A stretch of 64,000 nt of DNA, from assembly GCF_900104555.1 (NCBI RefSeq), contig NZ_FNJU01000013.1, positions 1-64,000 on the forward strand. The letters run 5' to 3'. Position numbers and translations under genes: made by a program. This DNA is from Litchfieldia salsa. GTDB lineage: Bacteria; Bacillota; Bacilli; Bacillales; Bacillaceae_L. Shown one piece after another: positions 15,516 to 25,125 of this stretch (position 1 is its first letter; each line of letters opens with the position of its first letter). The notes beneath the pieces were generated by a model, which had not been told where the DNA came from, did not search any database, and saw only the letters and a list, made by a program, of their open reading frames with translations.

Positions 15516-17207
15516 TCAAATATCTACGCTATATAAATAGATTTTCCAAGCTGAATCTTTAGAATCAAAGGTATTCACTAGAGAAAGATTGTTCTCCTTT
15601 TCATTTTTAATAGGGAGTGCAGAAAAAATGTACCTTCCTCCTAAATCATGAAAAGCCTGTGTGTTAAGTTGCATATGCTGAATTTCTCTTTTTGAATTCT
15701 TTTTAAACATATAGTGCTTACCTAGTTCATCTAGAAAAATGTAACAACGCCCGCCCCATTCATCAAAATATTGTGTCAGTTTCTTATTTTCTTCAAGCTC
15801 ATTTTCAATAATTCTTCTAAACTGATATTTATAAGTGAGAGGGTAAAAGTTATTATACGTATCGACCGTATAAAATCCATTGAATTGTGCAATCGCTGGA
15901 TGAATTCCTATACTCGCAACACGGTAGTCTTGTTGCGGCAAGCCGATATATTCCTCAATTTCACTAAACTGTTCCTCTGCATAAAACTCTTTAAATGAAG
16001 GCTTATTATGATATAAAATTTCTTCATTAAACCCTACAAGAATAAGTAATTGGGCTACCGTTAAGAACATACAAGTCTTTTTCCAAGTAAGTCCTGCAGT
16101 AACTAGTATCTTTAGCGAAAGTGCAAATAAAACATAAATAACCATAGGCCGTAAAAAATGATACCGAGCAAAGTTAAAGGTATCTAAGAAGTGAAACTTT
16201 TCTGTCAGAGGTGCCCATCCTTTATAAAACCAAAATGCATACCAAGCTGAAAGTATTAGATTAAATACATGCAAAAATATAAAAGCTCTTTCTTCGTTCC
16301 ACTTTTTGGTAGAAATGACGTAATACAGTGCAAATAAAGTTGTTGGAACGATAATTAGTCCATGGACTGTCATGACATGAGTATGTCCCAACAGATAGTT
16401 TTTGAAGGTAAGACGTAACGAGTGAAAAAAGGTTAAACGGGCATGGAAATATTCATCTCGACTATTAGGTACATGATCAAACAAAAATGAGTAGACGAGA
16501 CGATATTCGACTAAAAGGAAAATCATCGTCATAAAAAAGATGGCAAAGAAAAATCTTGGATTCCATCCTTTACCTCTTATAGCATCAGTTAACCAGAATA
16601 CACCCATCGCACTTAAAAAGAAGAAGAAACCTAATACAATACTTGCGTATAAAGGAATAAGAGCTAATGTGATCCAATTAATTAAGGATCTTTCACCACC
16701 TCGAATGTTTAAAAATGCCCAGAGGGCGAGTGGCATCCCAAGTGTGCTTAGCATACCTGAAGGCCAAAAAGGGGTCAGGGCAAAGGCTAATGATACACCT
16801 ACACGAATCCACGAAAAACGTTCACTGGTGATGAAATGTTTTCTTAGTAATAAATACATTCCTATAAAAGCAAACAATCTTGTGATAAATTGACTCAATC
16901 CATAGGCAATCATAGGGGAAAAGAACGTGTTTAATAAGACAATTCCACTATATTCAGTTCCATAAGCATTACGCGAAAGATTACCATTAATAATTTGTTC
17001 AATGGTTCCAGTTACAGAACCAAAGACTTGCCCACTATTTTTCAATACTTGGTACCATGCAAGATTTGAATCAAGATTATCATGAACACGTAAATGTGCA
17101 TTCTCACCAAGAATGAAATAGGGCGATACAAAGATAACAATAATAATGAGTGCAAATAATAGTAGTTTTCGTTCAAAGTGATTGATTTGTCTAAGTTGCT
17201 GACCCAA
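15516..17207 (-). CDS. ykoS: Polytopic membrane protein, YkoS-like (DUF6044), probable GT-C-type glycosyltransferase
   Basis: 563 residues with about twelve hydrophobic segments in the first 400 residues and a soluble C-terminal part. An early acidic extracytoplasmic stretch (ENAHLRVHDNLDSNLAWYQ, near 35-55) resembles the first-loop acidic motif of GT-C enzymes. The pairing with a GtrB-type enzyme suggests it moves the lipid-linked sugar onto an envelope acceptor; no acceptor is known. A TTG start follows GGGAGGA. Naming follows synteny with B. subtilis ykoS-ykoT. Confidence 0.75.
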   Translation of the reverse strand: MGQQLRQINHFERKLLLFALIIIVIFVSPYFILGENAHLRVHDNLDSNLAWYQVLKNSGQVFGSVTGTIEQIINGNLSRNAYGTEYSGIVLLNTFFSPMIAYGLSQFITRLFAFIGMYLLLRKHFITSERFSWIRVGVSLAFALTPFWPSGMLSTLGMPLALWAFLNIRGGERSLINWITLALIPLYASIVLGFFFFLSAMGVFWLTDAIRGKGWNPRFFFAIFFMTMIFLLVEYRLVYSFLFDHVPNSRDEYFHARLTFFHSLRLTFKNYLLGHTHVMTVHGLIIVPTTLFALYYVISTKKWNEERAFIFLHVFNLILSAWYAFWFYKGWAPLTEKFHFLDTFNFARYHFLRPMVIYVLFALSLKILVTAGLTWKKTCMFLTVAQLLILVGFNEEILYHNKPSFKEFYAEEQFSEIEEYIGLPQQDYRVASIGIHPAIAQFNGFYTVDTYNNFYPLTYKYQFRRIIENELEENKKLTQYFDEWGGRCYIFLDELGKHYMFKKNSKREIQHMQLNTQAFHDLGGRYIFSALPIKNEKENNLSLVNTFDSKDSAWKIYLYSVDI

Positions 17208-17296
17208 TGAATGAATCCTCCCATTTTGTTCATTTTTCTAACTTAATAGCTATTTTTACCACAACTGAAAATAATATGTAAGCTACAAAACACAAA

Positions 17297-17337
17297 AAGC
17301 GGGACGTAATCAGTCCCGCTTTAGGTGCCTGGCACCA
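17297..17337 (-). repeat. Family D repeat, inverted copy, probably serving as terminator of the protease gene
   Basis: Carries GCGGGACGTAATCAGTCCCGC and GGTGCCTGGCACC. On the minus strand AAAGCGGGAC/GTCCCGCTTT is followed by TTG and lies about 90 bp after the stop of the S8 protease gene, so it can act as a factor-independent terminator. Confidence 0.7.
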
Positions 17338-17408
17338 ATTAAGGGGCCAAATTAAGGGCACCAGCTCATTGGACACCATCTAATTTCTTTGGATATATCT
17401 AGATTCTT

Positions 17409-18866
17409 TCAAGGGTTTGAAGCAGCCTCTAGCGCTGCTGAAACATTAATAAGTCCTTCTCCAAAGTAAATATCTTTCCCCATTGCGCCTATATCAATGG
17501 AAGTGTCCTTAATGATTGCCATTACCTCTGTATTTTTCATATCTGGTTGAACAGATCTGATTAGTCCAGCTAGAGCTGCTACATGTGGTGTTGCCATCGA
17601 AGTACCTGAAAGTGCTGCATATTGGCTATCGAGATATGTGCTTGGAATATGGACTCCAGGAGCAGTGATATCAATATAATTCCCATAATTAGAGAAAGAT
17701 GCTTTGTTTCCGTTATAGTCAATAGCAGAAACACTTAAAACCTCTGGATATGCAGCAGGATAACTTGGATGATCTGTATTATCATTTCCTGAAGCAGCAA
17801 TCACGACAACATCATGATTAAAAGCATAGGTGACAGCTTCATGGAGAAGATCTGAATCACGATAATTCCCTAGACTTAAGTTAATAACATCTGCACCATT
17901 ATCAGTTGCCCAAATAATTCCATTTGCAATATCAAACGAAGACCCATAGCCTTCATTTCCCATAACCTTGATTGGCATGATTGGGTTAAACCAAGTAATT
18001 CCTGCGACCCCTTCCTTATTATTTGTTTCAGAAGCGATCACACCTGCAACATGTGTACCGTGCCCATTATCATCGTCAGGTAGGTTCGTATTATCAACTA
18101 TGTTATAGCCTTTTGTTAGACGGCCAACGAGGTCAGGATGATCTAAGTCAACGCCTGTATCAAGGACGGCGATTCGAACATCTTCTGTACCACGACTAAT
18201 CCCCCAACCAGATTCTGCTTGAATCATTGGTAAATTCCATTGATAACGTTGATATAAACGATCATTGGGACCATTTGAAAATGCTTCACTTTGCTCATTC
18301 TGGATTAAGATAAAGTTCGGTTCAACAATATCAACATCCGTTCTTTTCGTAAAATAAGACTGAAGTTCAATCGTACTTAATGTGTCAGACTTAAAAATAA
18401 AGGAAGAATTAAATCGCTTTAACAATTTCCCGTTGATTTCTTTTGCCATTACATCTAATTCATTGTCTGTAGGAAGTTGTCCCTTTTTAAAGTCAACTAC
18501 AACCTGTTGGTTCACATAATGACTATTTTCAGTTGTTCCAGTATGAGGGATGATGGTAATAGACTCATCTGTATTTAGTTCATCCTTTGTGGACTCATAT
18601 AAAAGAATGGAATCTACATCCATTATTTTTGCCTTACTATGGTCTTGCTGACTAGGATTTTCAATATCACCAAACTTAAAAGGCGAAGTTGAACGACGAT
18701 CATCAAACTGATTTACTCGATATTCATTATGTGGAAGCCTATTTCGATTACTTTCAAATGTCGCATCATGATCATTATCAATTCGATTGAAAAAAGGAAG
18801 AAGGACAACCAGTAATAGACCAAGTAAGATCGCAATACTACGTCCATATCGATTATTTTTATTCAT
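17409..18866 (-). CDS. Subtilisin-like serine protease (S8 family), secreted
   Basis: 485 residues. An N-terminal hydrophobic segment (about 9-25) and a long propeptide region (to about 200, with a fervidolysin/I9-type prodomain around 118-190) precede the catalytic domain. The triad is Asp236 (VLDTGVD), His272 (GHGTHVAG) and Ser423 (SGTSMATPH), with the oxyanion Asn in AASGN. It should be an active extracellular or surface endoprotease. The ATG follows GAGGTGAG. It stands alone on the minus strand. Confidence 0.93.
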   Translation of the reverse strand: MNKNNRYGRSIAILLGLLLVVLLPFFNRIDNDHDATFESNRNRLPHNEYRVNQFDDRRSTSPFKFGDIENPSQQDHSKAKIMDVDSILLYESTKDELNTDESITIIPHTGTTENSHYVNQQVVVDFKKGQLPTDNELDVMAKEINGKLLKRFNSSFIFKSDTLSTIELQSYFTKRTDVDIVEPNFILIQNEQSEAFSNGPNDRLYQRYQWNLPMIQAESGWGISRGTEDVRIAVLDTGVDLDHPDLVGRLTKGYNIVDNTNLPDDDNGHGTHVAGVIASETNNKEGVAGITWFNPIMPIKVMGNEGYGSSFDIANGIIWATDNGADVINLSLGNYRDSDLLHEAVTYAFNHDVVVIAASGNDNTDHPSYPAAYPEVLSVSAIDYNGNKASFSNYGNYIDITAPGVHIPSTYLDSQYAALSGTSMATPHVAALAGLIRSVQPDMKNTEVMAIIKDTSIDIGAMGKDIYFGEGLINVSAALEAASNP

Positions 18867-19024
18867 AAATGCTCACCTCATTACGGATTTTGATGCTATG
18901 TTCTATTATTTGACCAACACTCGTAAAAAATGCTTATCCAATTAGATGAGGAATTTCCAATATTTAAAGAAACTTAATCTTGAGCAATTTGTAAAAGATA
19001 AAATAAAAGCTAGGAGGTGGTTAG

Positions 19025-19507
19025 GTGAAGCATTTAGTGGCACTGGGTATAAAATTTGGTGTAATATCAATCGTGTTACTTTCGGTTTTAAGTATTTTTA
19101 CTTATGCAACGATTAGTGGGATTCTAGTTATATCATTACTGGTTACAGGTGTGTCATATGTATTAGGGGATTTATTTATCCTACCGAGGTTTGGAAACTT
19201 GGTCGCAACCATTGCAGATTTTGGTCTAGCGTTTCTATCTGTTTGGTTTTTAAGTTCATTCTTTATAGAGGCTACATTTCCAATCATTACTGCTTCTTTC
19301 TTCATAGCGATATTTATCACGTTAACAGAGGCTTTATTTCATGTGTATATGAAAAGTAGAGTCTTTAATTCCGAAGAATCATCTCAGCAACAAGGTCGTC
19401 AAACAAATGAATTTGGGAACTATCAAACAGAGTTTGCCGAAGAAGAAAATCCTCAATCTACAGTTAAAAGTATGGAGCAATATAAAGAAAACAAAAGGAA
19501 AAAATAA
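19025..19507 (+). CDS. YndM-like membrane protein (DUF2512)
   Basis: 160 residues, four hydrophobic segments in the first 115 residues and a charged, Gln-rich cytoplasmic tail. The layout and the LVTGVSYVLGDLFILPRFGN stretch fit the DUF2512/YndM family, common in spore formers and of unknown function. A GTG start follows AGGAGGTGG. It is divergent from the S8 protease gene, with a 158-bp gap. Confidence 0.75.
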   Translation: MKHLVALGIKFGVISIVLLSVLSIFTYATISGILVISLLVTGVSYVLGDLFILPRFGNLVATIADFGLAFLSVWFLSSFFIEATFPIITASFFIAIFITLTEALFHVYMKSRVFNSEESSQQQGRQTNEFGNYQTEFAEEENPQSTVKSMEQYKENKRKK

Positions 19508-19517
19508 ATTATATATT

Positions 19518-19708
19518 GGCTGTTTTCTCAAAGCTTGTTGTTTTGGTCATATACGAGCAGGCTGAATACACGTAGACTCCTGCGGGACCAGTGACCAAAG
19601 TGAGACCCCATAGGAGCATGAGCGACGAGGAGGCTCACTGGTCACCCGCCGGACGCGGAGTGTATTCAGCCTGCGGCTTTAAAAGCACCAATCTATACAA
19701 AAACAGCC
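19518..19708. mobile_element. MITE-like element, family B (copy 2, 191 bp)
   Basis: Ends are the inverted repeats GGCTGTTTT (19518-19526) and AAAACAGCC (19700-19708). The flanks TATATATT and TAAATATT match at 7 of 8 positions, consistent with an 8-bp target duplication. The interior is a GC-rich imperfect palindrome. No transposase is encoded. Confidence 0.75.
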
Positions 19709-19719
19709 TAAATATTAAA

Positions 19720-19763
19720 AAAAGAGATACCCCATCATTGCTATGATGGGGTATCTCTTTTTG
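19720..19763 (+). terminator. Strong terminator before the ger operon
   Basis: AAAGAGATACCCCATCAT and ATGATGGGGTATCTCTTT form an 18-bp perfect stem followed by T residues. It ends transcription from the YndM-like gene. Confidence 0.92.
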
Positions 19764-19881
19764 CTTGTTTTTCCTTAAAAATAAATCTTTCTAGAAACTA
19801 AATGAATATTTACCAATCATTTCAACAAAAACTAGCGTATGGTATTTAATTTGACAGTTAAAAGAAAGAGTGAGATATATC

Positions 19882-21366
19882 ATGTTCAAATGGTTAACTA
19901 AGAACGAGAAAAAGCCAAAACTTGTTGAAGAAGTGACAGAAATATTTAAGAAATCTAGTGATTATCTTAGCTATCAAAGTACAGAGGCTGTTAGTCCTTT
20001 TTGGCTTTGTTATGTAACAACACTCATTGATAAAAAGCTTTTGCATGAGAGTATCCTACCATATTTGCAATACAATCCTTCTGATTCTGTAAAAAATATC
20101 AAAAAAATCATACCGATTGAAGAAATCATCATTACAGACAGCGTAGACGATATTAAAAGCAAACTATTAGCAGGGCACATCATGGTGAAGCTAAAGAATA
20201 ATGAACGCTTTTGTGCCTTAATTAAAGCTAATAAAGACAATACAAGATCTGTTTCTGTCCCGGAAGTAGAGTTTAGTGTACTTGGACCAAAAGAAGCTTT
20301 TGTAGAGTCACTTGAAACAAATATAAATCTAATACGAAAGCGACTTCCAATTGAACAATTAAGAGTCAAAGAGATAACAGTAGGAAAGTTATCGAAGACA
20401 AAGGTGGCTGTTTTGTATGTTGACCATATTGTTAACAAAGAAAATGTACAAACCGTGTTGCAACGAATAAGTGATCTTGATTTTGATCATATAAATGATA
20501 GTTCTTACATCAATCAAATGATTGCAGATAACCATCTTTCTCCCTTTCCACAATTACTCAGTTCTGAAAGGCCAGATCGTGTCGTATCGATTCTAGTAGA
20601 AGGAAAGGTGGCTGTAATATCAGACGGATCTCCACATGCAATAATAGGTCCAACAACTCTTGTAGAATTTTTCTCAGCATTTGAGGATTATTATTTAAAT
20701 TGGTATATTTCATCTTTCTTTAGACTTGTTCGATTTTTTGCAGTAACCTTTTCTATTTTAGTCACGCCATTATATGTTGCTGTTTTGACTTATCATTATG
20801 AACTTATTCCAGAGGATTTGATGAGTACGCTTGTAACATCTAGGCGAGAGGTGCCACTGCCGCCTATATTAGAAGCACTATTCTTAGAATTGACCATCGA
20901 GCTATTAAGAGAGGCTGGAGCTAGACTACCAACAAAGGTTGGTCAGACGATTGGTATCGTAGGAGGGATTGTTATTGGGACAGCTTCAGTTGAAGCTGGG
21001 TTAACTAGTAATGTTCTCCTCATTATTGTAGCTCTAGCAGCTCTTGCCTCATTTACAACACCTATTTATAGCATGGGTAATACCATTCGTATCATTCGGT
21101 TTCCATTTCTTATCTTTGCTGAGCTATGGGGATTACTAGGTGTTGTATTTTGTTTTTCATTGATGCTAACACATCTAACTCGTTTGACTTCATTAGGTCG
21201 TCCATTTCTATCGCCTATTTACCCTATGCGTCTTAATGATTTAAAAGACTCCATTGTTAGGTTTCCTTTCTCGAGCTTATCAAAACGACCAAAGTATGTG
21301 CAATCAAATAACAGAAATCGGTTCAATGGAAAAGAAGCAAAAGAAAATCATGATATTGATGAATAG
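19882..21366 (+). CDS. Spore germinant receptor subunit A (GerA family)
   Basis: 494 residues. A hydrophilic N-terminal half (about 1-270) precedes four to five membrane segments, the layout of GerAA. Family stretches are clear: VAVISDGSPHAIIGPTTLVEFF, REVPLPPILEALFLELTIELLREAG and VGQTIGIVGGIVIG. GerA, B and C assemble in the inner spore membrane and respond to nutrients. ATG 19882 is preferred to GTG 19870 since GAGTGAG lies just before it. It is followed at 27 bp by gerB. Which germinant it senses cannot be told. Confidence 0.93.
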   Translation: MFKWLTKNEKKPKLVEEVTEIFKKSSDYLSYQSTEAVSPFWLCYVTTLIDKKLLHESILPYLQYNPSDSVKNIKKIIPIEEIIITDSVDDIKSKLLAGHIMVKLKNNERFCALIKANKDNTRSVSVPEVEFSVLGPKEAFVESLETNINLIRKRLPIEQLRVKEITVGKLSKTKVAVLYVDHIVNKENVQTVLQRISDLDFDHINDSSYINQMIADNHLSPFPQLLSSERPDRVVSILVEGKVAVISDGSPHAIIGPTTLVEFFSAFEDYYLNWYISSFFRLVRFFAVTFSILVTPLYVAVLTYHYELIPEDLMSTLVTSRREVPLPPILEALFLELTIELLREAGARLPTKVGQTIGIVGGIVIGTASVEAGLTSNVLLIIVALAALASFTTPIYSMGNTIRIIRFPFLIFAELWGLLGVVFCFSLMLTHLTRLTSLGRPFLSPIYPMRLNDLKDSIVRFPFSSLSKRPKYVQSNNRNRFNGKEAKENHDIDE

Positions 21367-21393
21367 GAACGTGGTAAGGAGCTGTTATAGCTT

Positions 21394-22476
21394 ATGATAA
21401 ATGATCGTTTTAAGATCTCACCATACTTAGTATTCTTTATTATTTCAACGAACCAAATAGGGGTTGGTGTGCTTGGATTCCAACGAATCATATCCAAATC
21501 GGCTGGGAATGATAGCTGGATTGCAATCATTTTAGCAGGTATAGGGGTTCATATCATCTTGTTCCTAATGTATAGAATGCTGGAAGAATCAGAGGGAGAT
21601 ATCGTCAGTATCCACCAACGAGCATTAGGGAAATGGATTGGAAATAGTATGAGTGTTATTTTTCTCTTACTTGTAGCTTCAGAAAGTCTCGTTGTCATTC
21701 GAACATATCTAGAGGTTATCCAAGTGTGGATGTTCCCGGAAATAAATGTGTGGATTTTTACATTATTCCTTCTACTTCTAGTAACCTACATCATCTTTGG
21801 TGGGTTCAGGACCATTACTGGTATTTGTTTTTTTAGTATAATTCTGCCGGCTTATTTGTTTTTCACAGTTGTATTCCCACTAGAATTTTCTCATTTCCGA
21901 AATTTGTTGCCCATATTAGACCATTCAGTACTTGAACTTGCTAAGGCAACGAAGGATATGTCACTTAGTGTTATCGGCTTTGAAGTCTTGTTTATCATCT
22001 ACCCGTTTATAAAGAATCCTGAAAAATCAAAGAAATGGGCGCATCTTGGTGTCATGTATACAACGTTTGTTTATCTTGTATTTGGATTGACAGCACTTGT
22101 ATTTTTTAGTCATGCACAGCTAGACAAGCAGATATGGGCTACCTTATCGATGTGGAAAATTGTTGAGTTACCAATTGTAGAGAGATTTGAATATGTAGGA
22201 ATTGCATCCTGGCTTTTAGTAATTATCCCAAATGTGTGTTTAAGTTTATGGGGTTCAAGCAGATTGATTAAAAGGCTATTTAATCTTAAACAGAAGGTCT
22301 CACTTTGGTTCTTATCATTGATCGTTCTTATAGCATGTGGATTACTAACTAATCGATCAGAAATAAATATAGTTCTTGATGCATACAGTCGGATTGGCTT
22401 CTATTTTATCTATGGATATATACCTTGCTTATTTTTACTTTCAGTTATTATGAACAAAGTGAGGCGAAGAGAATGA
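21394..22476 (+). CDS. Spore germinant receptor subunit B (GerB family, APC-type permease fold)
   Basis: 360 residues with ten predicted membrane helices, typical of GerAB. The first helix has the family-like TNQIGVGVLGFQRIISKSAGNDSW (positions about 20-43). GerB subunits are thought to bind the germinant. The ATG follows AAGGAG. Its stop overlaps the gerC start by 4 bp (ATGA), which implies coupled translation. Confidence 0.92.
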   Translation: MINDRFKISPYLVFFIISTNQIGVGVLGFQRIISKSAGNDSWIAIILAGIGVHIILFLMYRMLEESEGDIVSIHQRALGKWIGNSMSVIFLLLVASESLVVIRTYLEVIQVWMFPEINVWIFTLFLLLLVTYIIFGGFRTITGICFFSIILPAYLFFTVVFPLEFSHFRNLLPILDHSVLELAKATKDMSLSVIGFEVLFIIYPFIKNPEKSKKWAHLGVMYTTFVYLVFGLTALVFFSHAQLDKQIWATLSMWKIVELPIVERFEYVGIASWLLVIIPNVCLSLWGSSRLIKRLFNLKQKVSLWFLSLIVLIACGLLTNRSEINIVLDAYSRIGFYFIYGYIPCLFLLSVIMNKVRRRE

Positions 22477-23555
22477 AGAATGCACTTTTAGCTTTAAGTA
22501 TCTTAACAATTCTAGTCTTAACTTATACATATGGAAGGGTTGAATCTGAAATTGTTGATGATGTCAATGTTGCTAGTGCTATTGGGATTGATAAAAAGAA
22601 AGGAAATAAAATTAAAGGTACGGTTGTCATACCTGTATTTTTAGCTGATAAGAGTATTGAAAGTGAGACATTTATTGAAGAATCCATCTTAGCCAAAGAG
22701 GTGGTAAATATCCTCCAACATAAATCTGCTGATCCTCTAGTCACCGGAGGTTTAAAAGTAGCTCTTTATAGTGAAGATATTGCAAGAGAAGGAATTACTG
22801 AATATGCTGATGCCCTCCAAAGAGATGCGAGTATTGGATCTAAATTGTTTTTAGCAATAGTAGACGGAGAAGCAGGTGAAATTTTAAAAGAGAAACTAGG
22901 AAACCGTGGAACTGGTTATTATTTAAGAACGTTAATGGAACATAATATGGACAAGCGTGATCTCCCAGAGATGAATCTCCACCTCTTTATGTTTCGCTAC
23001 TATGCAAAGGGTATGGATAGCTTTTTGCCATATGTAAAAAAAACGGGGAATAAAGTTGAAATTAGTGGTTTAGCCATCTTCAAGGAAGAGAAAATGGTGC
23101 ATATAATTGATCCAGTTAATATGTTCTTTTTTAAAGCATTAGTTGAAAATTTCAGTGAAGGTACACATACATTACATTTAGAAAAATCAGATGAATATGT
23201 GTCAATTAAACGGATTGTTTCAAGCCGTAACATAGAAATAGAAGAAAAAGATGGAAAGCCACATGTGACCATTGATATTTATCTGCAAGGAATTCTGAGC
23301 GAGTTTTCTGGTAGAAAAACAGACCCAAGTGTCATTCAGGAAATTGTTGAGGGGCTTGAAGCTGAAATTGTAGAACGGTCCCAAAATATGCTGAGTGAGT
23401 TTCAAGAGTTAAATAGTGACCCAGTTGGAATAGGGTATATGGCGAAAAGATCAAAGCTTAGATTTGACGAAGAAGAGTGGAAAAATGTCTATCAAAATGT
23501 AGATATCAAGGTGAATGCAACAGTAGACTTAATTGAAACTGGTGTAATTGAATAA
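22473..23555 (+). CDS. Spore germinant receptor subunit C (GerC family), lacking the lipobox cysteine
   Basis: 360 residues in the Ger(x)C fold: N-terminal domain with VNVASAIGIDKKKG, a middle domain, and a C-terminal domain around 220-350. GerC proteins are normally lipoproteins whose N-terminus reads L-x-x-C-W-D-R-x-E; the aligned stretch here is LVLTYTYGRVESEI, with no cysteine in the whole N-terminal region. The protein may stay attached by its uncleaved hydrophobic segment. ATG 22473 is chosen for GAGGCGAAG and the ATGA overlap with gerB. Confidence 0.9.
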   Translation: MKNALLALSILTILVLTYTYGRVESEIVDDVNVASAIGIDKKKGNKIKGTVVIPVFLADKSIESETFIEESILAKEVVNILQHKSADPLVTGGLKVALYSEDIAREGITEYADALQRDASIGSKLFLAIVDGEAGEILKEKLGNRGTGYYLRTLMEHNMDKRDLPEMNLHLFMFRYYAKGMDSFLPYVKKTGNKVEISGLAIFKEEKMVHIIDPVNMFFFKALVENFSEGTHTLHLEKSDEYVSIKRIVSSRNIEIEEKDGKPHVTIDIYLQGILSEFSGRKTDPSVIQEIVEGLEAEIVERSQNMLSEFQELNSDPVGIGYMAKRSKLRFDEEEWKNVYQNVDIKVNATVDLIETGVIE

Positions 23556-23627
23556 CAATTGGTACAATTTATTTAAAAGGGAACAGTAAAGCTTTGCTGT
23601 TTGACATGAATGGTAAGGAATGGGGAA

Positions 23628-24089
23628 ATGCTATCTATTATTGTTTTGTTGTTCTTGGTTGTACCAATTACTATATTTTTGCATGAGTGTGGTCATATTA
23701 TTATAGCAAAACTGATGAAGCTTGATGGTCTTGAGATTGTCATTGGCTCAGGTCCTTCCCTCCTTCTATTTTTTGTAATAGGAATCAAGGTTCAGATTAA
23801 CATGGTTTATTTTGTTGGTGGATATTCTACTAATACTTCAGTGCAAGAAATAAAAGAGTGGCAAAAAGGATTGATTTCCTTAGGTGGGCCACTCTTAAAT
23901 CTATTCCTTGCAATCGTCTTTTTTATGTTATTTAATATGAATCATATGGTTGATGAATTATTGGTTTTATTTAATGTTTGGGTTGGAATTGTGAATTTAA
24001 TTCCATATAAATTGATGAAAAAAGAATCTGATGGCTATGTCTTTGTGAAGTCTATGTATCATGAGCTTAAGGCGGCTAATACAAAATAA
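23628..24089 (+). CDS. Minimal M50-type site-2 metalloprotease-like membrane protein
   Basis: 153 residues. The first membrane segment contains HECGH (HExxH zinc motif) near residue 20, and the last contains N-L-I-P-(x)7-D-G, which can supply the third ligand Asp. Thus all catalytic residues of an M50 protease are visible, but no PDZ or CBS domain is present and the chain is short. The family cleaves membrane proteins within the bilayer. ATG 23628 follows GGAATGGGGA. It stands 72 bp after gerC and 12 bp before yueD; the substrate is unknown. Confidence 0.7.
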   Translation: MLSIIVLLFLVVPITIFLHECGHIIIAKLMKLDGLEIVIGSGPSLLLFFVIGIKVQINMVYFVGGYSTNTSVQEIKEWQKGLISLGGPLLNLFLAIVFFMLFNMNHMVDELLVLFNVWVGIVNLIPYKLMKKESDGYVFVKSMYHELKAANTK

Positions 24090-24101
24090 GAGGTGTGAAA
24101 G

Positions 24102-24857
24102 TTGAAGTATTTTATTATTACTGGGACGTCTCGAGGTTTAGGGAAATCTCTAACAGAGCAACTTATAAAGGATGATCATACTATTTTCTGTATTTCAAGA
24201 AGGCAAAATAATGAGTTGAAAGACCTAGCAGCTAAAGCGGGTATTAATCTCTATTATTTTTCTTGTGATTTGCAAAAGGTTGAAGAGACGGAACGCGTGA
24301 TGGAAAAGATTTTTACTACGATTGATTTTACAAAGGCTGAAGGCATTTACTTGATTAACAATGCTGGAGTTGTTGAGCCTATTCACCCCGTTGGGAAAGC
24401 AACTTCCACAGAAATTGCCATGAATCTTCAAATCAATTTAATGGCACCAATGATTTTAAGTACTTCTTTTATTCGTTATACAGCTGATATTAATACGACC
24501 AAAATGATTGTTAATATTTCTTCTGGTGCAGCAAATCGTCCGATCTTTGGTTGGGGGGCATATTGCAGTTCAAAAGCTGGTCTAGATATGTTTACTAAAA
24601 CTGTTGGATTTGAACAAGAGAGTGAGTCAAACCCTGTTACAGTAATCTCGTTTTCACCAGGAATTATGGATACAGAAATGCAGTCAACAATTAGACAGTC
24701 TGACAAAGCTGATTTCAAGGAAGTAGAGAAATTTATTGAATTTAATGAAACAGGGCAATTACGAACAACAGAACAGGTTTCTGCCATTCTATTAAATCTT
24801 CTGTTCCAAGGTTCCCCTGAAAATGGTCGAGTATATGATATTAAGGAATTTATCTAA
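24102..24857 (+). CDS. Short-chain dehydrogenase, YueD-like ((S)-benzoin forming benzil reductase family)
   Basis: 251 residues. The Rossmann motif TGTSRGLG (residues 7-14), the NNAG motif and the catalytic Ser (NISSGAA) and Y-x-x-x-K (YCSSK) are all present, so this is an active classical SDR using NAD(P)H. Overall similarity to B. subtilis/B. cereus YueD suggests diketone reduction, though the physiological substrate is unknown. A TTG start follows GAGGTGTG. Confidence 0.85.
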   Translation: MKYFIITGTSRGLGKSLTEQLIKDDHTIFCISRRQNNELKDLAAKAGINLYYFSCDLQKVEETERVMEKIFTTIDFTKAEGIYLINNAGVVEPIHPVGKATSTEIAMNLQINLMAPMILSTSFIRYTADINTTKMIVNISSGAANRPIFGWGAYCSSKAGLDMFTKTVGFEQESESNPVTVISFSPGIMDTEMQSTIRQSDKADFKEVEKFIEFNETGQLRTTEQVSAILLNLLFQGSPENGRVYDIKEFI

Positions 24858-25083
24858 AATTTAATGGCTGTTTTCTCAAAGTTTGTTGTTTTATACATAA
24901 AAACATTGAAATGGTAGTTAAAAGCAGGCTGAATACACGTAGACTCCTGCGGGACCTGTGACCAAAGTGAGACCCCACAGGAGCATTAGCGACGAGGAGG
25001 CTCACTAGTCACCCGCCGGACGCGGAGTGTATTCAGCCTGCGGTTTTAAAAGCAACAATCTATACTAAAACAGCCAATTTAAT
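24858..25083. mobile_element. MITE-like element, family B (copy 3) with perfect 8-bp target duplication
   Basis: The element (24866-25075, 210 bp) ends in GGCTGTTTT and AAAACAGCC. It is flanked on both sides by AATTTAAT (24858-24865 and 25076-25083). The core is the GC-rich palindrome shared with the other family B copies. No ORF of note is inside. Confidence 0.85.
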
Positions 25084-25125
25084 AATTGAGATAGTTTTAT
25101 AGGAATAATTGGGGAGGAATAAGAA

